NCBI GenBank assembly: GCA_032718475.1
Contig: JAUCBJ010000310.1
Coordinates: 1-42,469, forward strand
Source: Nemertoderma westbladi
Lineage: Eukaryota; Xenacoelomorpha; Nemertodermatida; Nemertodermatidae
Direction: 5' to 3'
Length of the DNA stretch: 42,469 nt
Under the pieces are notes generated by a model that was not told where the DNA came from, did no database searches, and saw only the letters and a list, made by a program, of their open reading frames with translations. Below, one piece after another: positions 25,401-31,977 of this stretch (positions within the stretch are counted from its first letter, which is position 1; every line of letters begins with the position of its first letter). Both the position numbers and the translations under genes were made by a program.

Positions 25401-28400
25401 ATTTCATAGCAAAATAGCTGAGATATGAGCGTTCAAATGTTGGATGTTTTGCACCTGCCCGAGGCTATTTTATTCTATTTATTTAATACACCATATTCTA
25501 GAACATTTTGTTTATGTATGAATAGCTACGTAATATGATTAAAGAGGTATTGCATTGTTGCCCAGAATTGTTGCCACAAAATGTTCCAGAATATTTATTA
25601 AATATAATAAAATAGCTTCGCGCAGGTGCATAACCATGCAAACTTTGAACGCTCATATCTCAGAATGTGTTACATATTTGGAATCCTTATGGCCAGCTTT
25701 CTTTTAGGCCACGTTCACACTACCGAGTCAAAGTCAAAAGACAAAATGTAAAACACATCACATGAAATGTAATTTTTTCTCGAATGCCCATGTATTATTA
25801 TATAATGTATTATTATTTATTATTGCTAGCTATATTTATTTTCTTTTGATTTTGTCTTTTGACTTTGACTCGGTGAACTGTGAACGCGGCCCAACCACCT
25901 TTTTTAAACGCTTGTAGCTAAATAATGAAAGCGAAAATAAAAATCCTGGCTCACCCAGTCAGTGCCAGTGGTCGGGAGGTGAAACTATCTCTGTTTCAAA
26001 TTTCATGCAAACTCATTAAGATTTGTAGAAAAATTTGGGGGGAGGGGGGGGGGGCAGGTACCTGAATAACGACACTATGTATATTCCAGGACGTGGTGTA
26101 ATTCGGTGACACCCATTCTTTGTTCTTCAACAACAAATCTTAAGATCGAATGCGGACAGAAACAAAAATAGTTCGGATTTTCAATTACGTGCATCAAGAT
26201 TTTTCATTTTCGCGTTTAAATTTCTGGTACAGTACAAGCATTTGAAAAGTATCTTTATCGATATGCACCTTCGCAGAACAATTATTAGAGATCATTTCCG
26301 TTATTTGCTGGACCCGACCAATTGAAAGAGACATTACAAGAATTCAAAATAGGTCAAAAAGTTTTAAATTTGGTGATAAATAGCTATGTGCGTTCGAAAC
26401 TTACTTCTACGGTGAAGTAAAGTTAACATTATAATAATATGTTGGCAGTTATAGAAATGCAACATGTTTCTGGAATTTCTTGAGTAAATTTATTTCTTTA
26501 GTTATGGGCATGTAGGATTATATTTATAATCATTGCATGAAAGATAAAGTAATTGACAGATAACAGTAGGACCGTTACTAAGAATATATTATTTAATGAA
26601 TTAAGATGCTTTATATCGATAAAATAGTTGACCGCGAGGCAGGAAAATATCAGTTTACAGGATTAATTAGTTCAGTTTCATATCCTCCTTTGCCAACTTC
26701 TTCATAAACTTGCTGCACGGATCAAGTTTTCCCTGACTGGCAAGACTTTTCCCATCGGCTCTTCTTCCAAGGCCCCTTGATCGAGACTTCCCTACTCTTT
26801 TCTTCCCCCGACTTTTCGATCTTCCCTTCATCTTCTTTCCTTTCTTCCCCTTTCCTCTACGACTTCTAGACCGACTTCCTTTACCTCGGCGACTCCTAGA
26901 CCGACTTCCTTTACCTCGGCGACTCCTAGACCTGCTCTTCTTTCCCTTCTTCTTTCCCTTCTTACTTCCCTTCCGTTTCTTTCGTCTCCGTTTCTCCATA
27001 TCTTTCCTGCTGGTTGATCTACTCACAATATCCTTCTTTCTATCTTCCTCTAAGGCCCAACTCAGTAACTCATCCTCACCCAACACGCCATTTTCACTCT
27101 CATTGTAAGCCATCACAGCAATGGAACCTAATCACCAGTACTGTTTCTATTATTTATTTATCCTAATAAAACTTTGTTGCAACTTAAATCATTAGTGTTT
27201 TGCGTATGACAAGTTTTATCGACGTTTTTGTTATTTATATAATATGAAGATTAAATTCTAGAATCTGTTGCCCATTGGTTAAATTATATTAAAGGTTGTT
27301 GATTGGCTGTAATATACAGTATAATTTAAGTGGGTGATTTTCAATACCTGTAAAAATTAAAGGCGTATTTTTTCTGTTAACGGTTTTTTTCATCCCTTAT
27401 TCACTATATCCTGAATTATAGTGACATAATTCGGTGTTATTCCCCATTACAAACTATTTAAAAAACAATACAATGGTGGATTATGTAAAAAAATAACCAA
27501 ATTCGCCAAGGAAACAAGCAAGGAAAGCAAACAGTCGGCCGAGGCCGGGGGCGACCCTATGGCTCATCTTTCCCAGTCAATTAGAATATTTAAAAATATA
27601 ATCAATTAGAAAACACAGCTACAGTATTACCAATTCAAATGTATCTGTTCCTGAGGACCATTTGGCCGAGGTCTATAACACAACATGCTTAGCTATTAGG
27701 TCATCTCTGACGTGTCCTTAACCCTGTGCGTCCAGCCTATTGGTTGTCAGACACAGTAGACGCGGGTGATTGTTGGCTGCCTCTGTAGTCTGGCGGTCAG
27801 TTCAGTTGTTGGTCCTACCAGCACTGAAATCGGGTTGTCTGCTGACCCAGCAAGCCAAGCAGTCAGTTTCTTCATGTCCAGCATTCGTGTGTGTATCCCA
27901 CCTGTTGGTACTGTACAGCTCAGGGGTTGGGCTTATCTGTCACTGTGAATCCTGTATAGACAGTTCATCTCAACCAGCCCCAGAAAGGCAGCCCAGGTTA
28001 ATAAAGGGTCAAGAAAATAATTTAAAAAGTTCAAGTAATAAATTATTATTAATGATAATTAATAAATTTTAGTGATAATTATTACATTTAAATATATTCA
28101 TTCATATTCATAAAAGAGCTTTAAAAGAGATATTGATATTTATATATTGACCCAGAGGGACAGACGATTGTTATACGTTATGGATGACTTGTCTTGCACT
28201 GACTCTTATTAAACAAGCTACTTAAAGTTATAGATAGTTGGAAAAATTAACTTTAGATTCCTTATGTTAACTTCAGTTTTAAATAAAGCGAAACATTATA
28301 GTTGCCCAGAGTAGCCCAGTACTTTACATACAAGTCAATATAATTGTACTACTTACGAAATATCCACGCGCGCTAACATTATTTTTTATGTAAAATTTTA

Positions 28401-29057
28401 GCGGTAAACTCATTAACCTTCGGCGACGGAAGTTATCTCTCCCTGCGGCAGAACGAGAAATACAAGTGGAAGAGACGACTCGCAACCTCTGGCGGAAGAC
28501 GACGCAGGACAATCGCTGACGATTACGTTAACTCGGTCGGTATTACATTCCGAACCCGGACCATGGGCGGCCTTCTTCTCCAAATAGAAACAGATGATAT
28601 CATAGTTGCACTTTACGTTAGTTAAATGTTCTCCGATAAACTCGGCAAAATTAAATATTTTGTGAAGAACCATTTGACATGGACATGACTGAAGAACCAT
28701 TATTTCTTATAATTTAAGATAACATAAAAGCTGTTTATAAAAATTTGTATTAAAATGTATTATAATTACTGTATATCTATCTCAACGTTATTACTGTTTA
28801 TTAATTTATGATATAGTTGGATTTAGACACAATAGCTGTGGCGACGTCGTCGTCAGCTGATCACTCACGACTAACTGTGTCCGGGTTGGACGATGGTGAG
28901 TGGCACACAGTCACTCTGGACCTAGGGGTCCCAAGTGTTCGCGTCGCCGAGACAACATTGGAAGGACTAACCGCTCCACTCACACCCGTAGAAGTTTGGA
29001 AACTAGTTGGCATGCAGATTGGAGGAGGAATAAACTCAACTTCCTCGTCCCCACAAT
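7257..29057 (+). CDS. FAT4-like giant atypical cadherin (17 exons, partial at both ends)
   Basis: Seventeen exons joined by matching phase encode, in order: fifteen cadherin repeats (the first truncated), a Cys-containing membrane-proximal region, four EGF domains (the first long, with an insert), LamG1, EGF5 and most of LamG2. EGFx4-LamG-EGF-LamG after a long cadherin array is the arrangement of FAT4 and Drosophila Fat. CELSR and type III classical cadherins share parts of it but place or number the EGF and LamG domains differently. FAT4 proteins are single-pass surface receptors for Dachsous and act in planar polarity and Hippo signalling. Repeats carry LDRE and DxNDNxP calcium motifs, with some linkers degenerate. 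Signal peptide, earlier repeats, EGF6, transmembrane segment and tail are not in view. One exon of 3.77 kb codes most repeats, as expected for FAT4-type genes. The orthology claim is inference. Confidence 0.8.
7408..9622 (+). other. Intron 1 with 36-bp minisatellite
   Basis: The reading frame closes after gttggt at 7408 and resumes after caccaaag at 9622. About 1 kb of the intron is the minisatellite described separately. The rest is AT-rich and holds nothing I recognise. Confidence 0.75.
7863..8899. repeat. 36-bp minisatellite, about 28 units
   Basis: The unit reads GGAGTAGCGCCCACCCCTAC followed by CTTCGTGTTGCAGATA or the variant CTTCGGGTAGCAGATA. Variants are mosaically arranged: TTCGTGTTG types dominate to about 8300 and ATTGGGGTAG types from 8770. 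A block of unusual units starting CTTAGTGTTGCAGATAGGAT at 8311 recurs at 8526, so a stretch of about six units was duplicated. Because 36 is divisible by three, long frames stay open on both strands; they are not genes. Confidence 0.93.
9623..9768 (+). CDS. FAT4-like exon 2: cadherin repeat 1/2 junction
   Basis: Acceptor accaaag, phase 0 in, donor gtaagt, phase 2 out. It encodes VTVLDEKDNDPEW, the calcium-binding end of repeat 1, then ISEDTAVGTGILVLEATDID of repeat 2. Confidence 0.85.
9886..10006 (+). CDS. FAT4-like exon 3: middle of cadherin repeat 2
   Basis: Acceptor attttag, phase 2 in, donor AAG/gtgagc, phase 0 out. It encodes YHISGGNIEGAFDIQTDTNN and AKQLDREIKSYY, the core of a cadherin repeat. 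Confidence 0.83.
10233..10385 (+). CDS. FAT4-like exon 4: cadherin repeat 2/3 junction
   Basis: Acceptor cattcag, 51 codons, phase 0 at both ends, donor AAG/gtagga. It encodes DVNDNPPVF followed by the start of repeat 3 (LYVEEGLDEP). Confidence 0.85.
10629..10803 (+). CDS. FAT4-like exon 5: cadherin repeat 3 core
   Basis: Acceptor cttaaag, phase 0 in, donor gtgagt, phase 1 out. It encodes VTAVDSDDGINAVIQYEL and LDRETRSQYW...ATDS. The initial GTG is a coding valine, not a start. Confidence 0.85.
10918..11098 (+). CDS. FAT4-like exon 6: cadherin repeat 3/4 junction
   Basis: Acceptor tttttag, phase 1 in, donor AG/gtaccc, phase 2 out. It encodes DIDDNPPEF, then VVVSEGLPV and ATDRDIGANAEIR of repeat 4. 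Confidence 0.85.
11099..11809 (+). other. Intron 6
   Basis: About 0.7 kb of AT-rich intron. A TAGGCCTA palindrome lies near 11478. I see no gene or recognisable element in it. Confidence 0.6.
11810..12072 (+). CDS. FAT4-like exon 7: cadherin repeat 4 to start of 5
   Basis: Acceptor cttttag, phase 2 in, phase 1 out. It encodes YELVVGGPPDNAFRIDPASG, LDRESRDLY, DENDCSPVF and the start of repeat 5. The donor CCAG/gttggc again has T at +3. It is supported by the continuation LLPG/KYVAVVTATDDDIG in the next exon. Confidence 0.85.
12394..12587 (+). CDS. FAT4-like exon 8: cadherin repeat 5
   Basis: Acceptor ctcacag, phase 1 in, donor AAG/gtgggc, phase 0 out. It encodes ATDDDIGYNGMVTYEIESGN and continues to FVVATDK. 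Confidence 0.85.
12829..12849. repeat. Poly-C tract (21 C) in intron 8
   Basis: An uninterrupted run of 21 cytosines inside the 606-bp intron 12588-13193. It is one of several very long G/C homopolymers in the window. Confidence 0.95.
13194..13643 (+). CDS. FAT4-like exon 9: cadherin repeats 5/6/7
   Basis: Acceptor tctccag, 150 codons, phase 0 at both ends, donor AAG/gtgagt. Repeat 5 ends in RDIDVPVF rather than DxNDNxPxF. Repeat 6 has LSENTPVG but lacks the usual DRD and DxD positions, then ends in a normal DINDNSPVF. Repeat 7 opens with an unusual two-cysteine insert, ELNECHGTCNNF. Confidence 0.86.
13974..17745 (+). CDS. FAT4-like exon 10: cadherin repeats 7-15, membrane-proximal region, EGF1-3
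   Basis: A single 3772-bp exon, acceptor ctctcag, phase 0 in, phase 1 out at CCAG/gtgagt. It encodes the rest of repeat 7 and eight complete repeats (ends include DINDNPPKF, DVNDCAPEF, DSNDHAPVF, DVNDSPPVF, DANDPPIF, DDVDDNPP). From about 16765 follows a non-repeat region with CVSRPL, FQCEAIN and VNGCHL. EGF1 (about 17350) has a long insert between its third and fourth cysteines; EGF2 starts about 17530 and EGF3 about 17668. Upstream in-frame sequence back to an ATG at 13893 is hydrophobic intron read-through, so I start at the acceptor. Opposite-strand frames up to 261 codons are shadows of codon bias. Confidence 0.93.
17746..18408 (+). repeat. Intron 10 filled with RTTAN pentamer / 20-bp minisatellite
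   Basis: Pentamers GTTAC, ATTAC, GTTAT and GTTAA follow one another. Between about 18051 and 18370 they settle into a 20-bp higher-order unit of exactly four pentamers, repeated more than ten times, with single-pentamer insertions or losses. A looser start lies at 17755-17835. The array ends about 30 bases before the next exon's acceptor. Confidence 0.9.
18409..18619 (+). CDS. FAT4-like exon 11: end of EGF3, EGF4, start of LamG1
   Basis: Acceptor gttatag, phase 1 in, phase 2 out. It encodes GYHGSLC (end of EGF3), CSPNPCLNEGIC...CVCQFGYYGNHC (EGF4) and FHEMSYLELPAL, the first LamG strand. The donor AG/gttggt has T at +3. The next exon continues AIR/VEFATRSSDGLV correctly. Confidence 0.88.
18620..19564 (+). 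other. Intron 11 with CGGGATCCCG repeat cluster
   Basis: Two clusters (about 18755-18835 and 19048-19145) of CGGGATCGGGATC and the palindrome CGGGATCCCG are separated by AT-rich DNA. A TAA microsatellite lies near 19391. These look like the GC-rich ends of a decayed repeat; no gene is visible. Confidence 0.6.
19565..19727 (+). CDS. FAT4-like exon 12: LamG1
   Basis: Acceptor tttctag, phase 2 in, donor GAG/gtacgc, phase 0 out. It encodes VEFATRSSDGLVFYN, ALEIINSRLHLS and GSGIETISLETE, typical LamG strands. Confidence 0.88.
19815..20340 (-). mobile_element. Degraded non-LTR retrotransposon (LINE) 3' fragment
   Basis: Read on the minus strand, 20337-20146 gives MEGPWSAFNKLVKDTW and LFRAAVESVLLY, the thumb-region motif of RTE/Jockey-type reverse transcriptases. 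Further on, with frameshifts, come LQERRM and HDFILWQ-like segments usual near the ORF2 end. Stops and frameshifts make it a relic. It lies antisense in intron 12 (19728-20800). Confidence 0.65.
20801..20928 (+). CDS. FAT4-like exon 13: LamG1
   Basis: Acceptor cgtcacag, phase 0 in, donor AG/gtacac, phase 2 out. It encodes VSEGGWHSVEV, the conserved LamG GxWHxV motif, and IVADSC. Confidence 0.87.
21233..21305 (+). ncRNA. tRNA-derived SINE head / tRNA pseudogene
   Basis: TAGCTTAGTCG (21238-21248) matches a Pol III A box and GGTTCGAGAC (21280-21289) a B box, at tRNA-like spacing. The acceptor stem does not fold into a good tRNA and no anticodon loop is convincing. A SINE head or tRNA pseudogene in intron 13 (20929-21852) is more likely than a working tRNA. 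Confidence 0.6.
21853..22011 (+). CDS. FAT4-like exon 14: end of LamG1
   Basis: Acceptor cttgtag, phase 2 in, donor AG/gtaaat, phase 2 out. It encodes MRGVYLSVGGL and YQFIGCLRKLDINGQ, the closing LamG strands with the conserved GC. Confidence 0.88.
22355..22497 (+). CDS. FAT4-like exon 15: EGF5
   Basis: Acceptor tgttcag, phase 2 in, donor gtaagt, phase 1 out. It encodes CNPIGQGCSMNHCGVGTC and CQCPVGKSGDTC, an EGF module between the two LamG domains. The frame stays open into the intron by chance. Confidence 0.85.
22556..23495. mobile_element. Foldback element 1: inverted repeat with arms over 400 bp
   Basis: The left arm (about 22556-22999) is matched in inverted orientation by the right arm (about 23090-23495), with few mismatches. 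Paired landmarks are ATGACCCG...ATATAGTGTCA with ACACTATATTACGGGTCAT, GATGACACGGACC with GGTCCGTGTCATC, and AAGCTTGCGTTCC with GGAACGCAAGCTT. The arms include a 23-C tract facing a 13-G tract. The loop is about 90 bases. No coding capacity is seen. Confidence 0.9.
24925..25098 (+). repeat. Direct repeat, copy 1 (CCATTGG-containing)
   Basis: Begins ATTCTAGAAT, contains GTTGCCCATTGGTTAAATTA, AAATTAAAGGCGTATTTT and CATCCCTTATTCACTATATC, and ends TAGTGACATAATTCAGTG. The same order recurs at 27250-27442. Confidence 0.85.
25100..26110. mobile_element. Foldback element 2: diverged relative of element 1
   Basis: The left arm (about 25115-25525) and inverted right arm (25565-25706 plus 25892-26110) pair imperfectly: TTGCTTGAAATTAGAAACA with a decayed partner, GGTGAGCCAG with CTGGCTCACC, and TTTAGCTACAAGC with GCTTGTAGCTAAA. 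Sequence and order resemble element 1, including the G-rich tract after TTTGTAGAAAAAT. The right arm is interrupted by a separate MITE. A third, more decayed arm-like copy follows at about 26130-26290. Confidence 0.75.
25707..25891. mobile_element. 185-bp MITE with about 40-bp terminal inverted repeats
   Basis: Begins GGCCACGTTCACACTACCGA and ends with its near-complement CGGTGAACTGTGAACGCGGCC. Both sides share GAGTCAAAGTCAAAAGACAA in inverted orientation. The centre is AT-rich and non-coding. No clear target-site duplication, so the superfamily is not assigned. Confidence 0.85.
26667..27113 (-). CDS. Intronless basic RS-repeat protein (possible sperm chromatin or SR-like)
   Basis: The 148-codon frame starts at ATG 27113. 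It has an acidic N-terminus (NGVLGEDELLSWALEED), then a very Lys/Arg-rich body with three tandem copies of SRSRRGKG coded by 30-bp direct repeats, more KGKK and SKSRGKK runs, and a C-terminus ending KLAKEDMKLN. Composition resembles protamine-like sperm basic proteins or SR-domain proteins; no defined fold is visible and I do not recognise the family. The frame is complete and intronless and lies antisense inside intron 15 of the cadherin gene. A CCAAT box (inverted, plus-strand CCATTGG, about 27272) lies 160 bases upstream, and TTTATT (AATAAA on minus) occurs near 26490. Low-complexity DNA can hold frames open by chance, but the acidic ordered N-terminus argues for a gene. Confidence 0.62.
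   Translation of the reverse strand: MAYNESENGVLGEDELLSWALEEDRKKDIVSRSTSRKDMEKRRRKKRKGSKKGKKKGKKSRSRSRRGKGSRSRSRRGKGSRSRSRRGKGKKGKKMKGRSKSRGKKRVGKSRSRGLGRRADGKSLASQGKLDPCSKFMKKLAKEDMKLN
27250..27442 (+). repeat. Direct repeat, copy 2, upstream of the RS-protein gene
   Basis: Matches 24925-25098 in order and sequence, with an extra segment of about 28 bases after GCTGTAATATA. It carries the CCATTGG that serves as CCAAT box for the antisense gene. The two copies bracket foldback element 2 and that gene. Confidence 0.85.
28402..28616 (+). CDS. FAT4-like exon 16: LamG2, first half
   Basis: Acceptor attttag, phase 1 in, phase 0 out. It encodes LTFGDGSYLSLRQNE, a basic insert KWKRRL...GRRRRTI, and ITFRTRTMGGLLLQIETDD. 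The donor is TAC/gttagt, again T at +3. Reading on meets a stop at once, and the next exon continues VALY/VLDL-type LamG strands in phase. Confidence 0.82.
28817..29057 (+). CDS. FAT4-like exon 17: LamG2, second half
   Basis: Acceptor gatatag, phase 0 in, donor gtgagt, phase 1 out. It encodes LTVSGLDDGEWHTVTLDLG, the LamG WHxV motif, and KLVGMQIGGGINS. The final LamG strands with the usual GC are missing, so at least one more exon follows. None is found in the remaining 13 kb. Confidence 0.87.
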
Positions 29058-29079
29058 GTGAGTAAGAATCGGTCATATA

Positions 29080-29970
29080 AGGTTAAATGCCGGCGTTTAA
29101 AATTATTGTTCATTGTTATGTGAGGTTCATGGTTGTGTAAGATTCATGGTTGTGTGAGGTTCGAAGTTGTATAAGGTTCTTGTCTAATGTTAATGCTTCT
29201 TTAAGGTTCATGGTTGTGTAAGATTCATGGTTGTGTGAGATTCGAGGTTGTATATGGTTCTTGTCTAAGATTATAGGTTCTTTAAGGTTCATGGTTGTGT
29301 GAGGTTAGAGTTTGTATAAGGTTCATGGTTGTGTAAGGTTCATGGTTGTGTAAGGTTCATGGTTGTGTAAGATTCGAGGTTGTATAAGGTTAATGGATGT
29401 CTAAGGTTCATGTTTGTGTAAGGTTAATGGATGTGTGAGGTTCGAGGTTGTATAAGGTTCTTGACTAAGGTTAATGGTTCTTTAAGGTTCATGGTTGTGT
29501 AAGATTCATGGTTGTGTGAGTTCGAGGTTGTATAAGGTTCATGGTTGTGTAAGGTTCATGGTTGTGTGAGGTTCGATATTGTATAAGGTTAATGGATGTT
29601 TAAGGTTCATGTTTGTGTAAGGTTAATGGATGTGTGAGTTTCGAGGTTGTATAAGGTTCTTGTCTAAGGTTAATGGTTCTTTAAGGTTCATGGTTGTGTA
29701 AGATTCATGGTTGTGTGAGATTCGAGGTTGTATAAAGTTATTGTCTAAGGTTAATGGTTTTTTTAAGGTTCATGGTTGTGTGAGGTTCGAGGTTGTACAG
29801 TATAAGGTTCTTGACTAAGGTTAATGGTTCTTTAAGGTTACTGGTTGTGTGAGGTTCGATGTTGTATAAGGTTAATGGATGTTTAAGGTTCATGTTTGTT
29901 TAAGGTTCATGGATGTGTGGGGTTCGAGGTTGTATAAGGTTCTTGTCTAAGGTTCCTGGTTTAAAGGTTC
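29080..29970 (+). repeat. 17-bp minisatellite, about 50 units
   Basis: Units of the type AAGGTTCATGGTTGTGT with many substitutions (CGAGGTTGTAT, AATGGATGT, CTTGTCT) follow exon 17. Longer blocks repeat in similar order, such as GGTTGTATAAGGTTCTTG followed by ACTAAGGTTAATGG, suggesting higher-order duplication. No reading frame. Confidence 0.92.
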
Positions 29971-30537
29971 ATGTTGGCCCATGTGAAGTATACCAGAGTT
30001 TCTGCTGTTATATTTCACTTTTCAGTTTACCAACATGAGAAGAATACCAGGTTTTCACTAAAACCATAGGTTTCAGAAGGGCTGATTCTAACCAAAACAA
30101 TAAACTATCTAAAGTATCTATACAGGTTATAAGTAGAAAGAAATGAGCGCTATAAAACACTTAATAAGTAGAAATTTGAAAAAATACAAATTCTTCAAAT
30201 ATAAAATTCCAGAATAGTGCAATTTTTTTTGAAAATTTTGATTTTTTTTGAAAATTTGGTATTTAGAGGGTCCGGTCCCGGTCAATGGGTCCGGTCAGTA
30301 GCCACTTCTACAGTTTAGACACAAGTGGGTACTACAGTAATAACAACTGTAGATTGAAATGGATGGGAATTTATTAGGAAATTGTTAGGACCCACCGGTA
30401 CCGGCCGCCATACAGCCTTCAGTATACAGTAATGTACTAGTAGTCTCCGACTAGTAGATTTCGACTAGTAGTTTTCGACTAGTAGCTGATCTAGACTTTG
30501 CTGATGACTTATAAGTACTCTCAGAATCACTAGAGGG
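29971..30537. other. Gene-free stretch with a short CGACTAGTAG repeat
   Basis: No exon recognised. CGACTAGTAG-type 15-bp units recur four times at 30437-30490. The next exon of the cadherin was sought here and not found. Confidence 0.5.
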
Positions 30538-31068
30538 AGCCCAACGGATCTTCAGCTCATTAAAACAGGGTGCTTCTAGTGTTGGTCTTTTTATTAACTC
30601 CAAAAAGATTAAGGTCCGATTATTTAGAGCAGCAGTAGTTCCTGTACTCCCTGTACTCCTCTATGGGAGTCCATGCTGGGCTCTAACTGCTGAGGACACC
30701 AAATCTCTGGATGGCACATTCACAATAATGCTATGCCGGGTTCATTGTGTCAAGTACAATGCACACATCTCCAACCTGACACTATATAACATTGTGTCTC
30801 ATTGGTTCCCCCAAGCTTGACACTAGAACAAAGCTAACTCCGTTTTGCAGGACATTGCTTTCGCCGTGAGGACCAGCCAGTCAATAATCTTGTACTTTGG
30901 CAGCCTCATGGAGTGAATAAGCATGATGGACAGCCCATGACTTACTTGAGACGCATCTTAGAGGACGAGGACATTGGCCTTGAAGATGCGGATGATCTAG
31001 CAAATGTCATGGGTGATAGGGAGATGTGGAGGCGCAATTTTGTCGACAAGCCGGCACAGCATTCTTAA
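30538..31068 (+). pseudogene. LINE reverse transcriptase C-terminus relic
   Basis: One frame from 30540 reads KKIKVRLFRAAVVPVLLYGS and later LDGTFTIMLCRV before a stop near 30822. A shifted frame (30823-31068) reads FAGHCFRREDQPVNNLVLWQ and QPMTYLRRILEDED, ending at TAA 31066-31068. This is the thumb and C-terminal tail of a non-LTR retrotransposon ORF2, broken by at least one frameshift. Confidence 0.8.
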
Positions 31069-31464
31069 AAGTGCAGCTGCAATGCAGCATGCCGATACTA
31101 GTAGTAGCAGAATATTAGACTTGATAAAGAACATTTTGTTCGAAAATTTGTCTTTTTTCATACATATTTATTTATAATTACCTGCCATCCATCCTGTAAA
31201 TTAAATATCAACTTAATAAATTGTCACCGCGTATGGTCTGTTTTCATTTTGTCATCAACTCAACAATATGATTCCCACGTTGACTAGGGCTTACCAATAT
31301 ATTTCATATTCATTATTATTATTGTATATTAGTCAGGTGGAATATCTAACAAGTTGATGTGTATGTACTGTACTGCACTGTATTATTATACGTAAGGGCA
31401 GCCTCAGCCTCAGTCAGTGTTAACGATTATGAATAATGAAGATATTGCGTCGGGGTTGTTTCCT
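31069..31464. other. Gene-free stretch
   Basis: AT-rich DNA between the LINE relic and the putative cold-shock gene promoter. Nothing recognised. Confidence 0.5.
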
Positions 31465-31540
31465 ATTGGCCGAACAAAGTGGCAGCCCTTTGCGTGAATG
31501 TGTGGACCAATAATAATTAATAAAGCCTTTATACCTGTGG
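31465..31540 (+). promoter_or_regulatory. Candidate promoter with opposed CCAAT boxes
   Basis: ATTGG (31465-31469) and CCAAT (31507-31511) lie 42 bases apart in opposite orientation. A TATA-like CTTTATACC (about 31527) follows. They are about 440 bases upstream of the cold-shock ATG, so a long leader or a 5' intron would be needed. TACAG/CAGTA-rich simple repeats fill 31640-31920. Confidence 0.35.
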
Positions 31541-31977
31541 CTAGTTAGTGGGAAGGAGTTGAGTAATAAGTGAGTCATCATTGTCAACTCAGCTAGCTTA
31601 TGCTGTTATGTGTATCAGTATATTTATATGCAATGCTTGTCTACACCATCATTCAGTCATTGACGTTTTACAATACAGTACAGCAGTACAGAGCTTGGAG
31701 CTATCGCTTGTCATACGGCATAGTACAGCAGCTGTACAGTACAGCAGTATTACAGTATAAAGCCTATACCAGTCTGCCAGTATACTGGTATACCGGTTGG
31801 AGTATCATACAGTCATACTTCAATAGTTTAATTAACGCCGTACATTCAACTGTCTGACTGTAGGCCTACACAGCACAATACTGCAATACAGTAATACTCA
31901 ATACTGCAATACCAGAACCAGACTAGTATTTACAGATTTAGGACACATCTTTCACCACAACCAAAAACCTTTCCGCA

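Larger units (their letters stand above)
22498..28401 (+). other. 5.9-kb intron 15 with foldback elements and an antisense gene
   Basis: Between EGF5 and LamG2 this intron carries foldback element 1 (22556-23495), foldback element 2 with a nested MITE (about 25100-26110), a pair of direct repeats (24925-25098 and 27250-27442) and an antisense intronless gene (26667-27113). The stretch 23496-24920 has no recognisable gene. 27443-28401 is AT-rich with nothing identified. Confidence 0.75.

Noticed and set aside
30527-30540. A CACTAGAGGGAGC motif resembling a CTCF site
   Set aside because: Single occurrence without supporting context; expected by chance in a window this size with loose matching.
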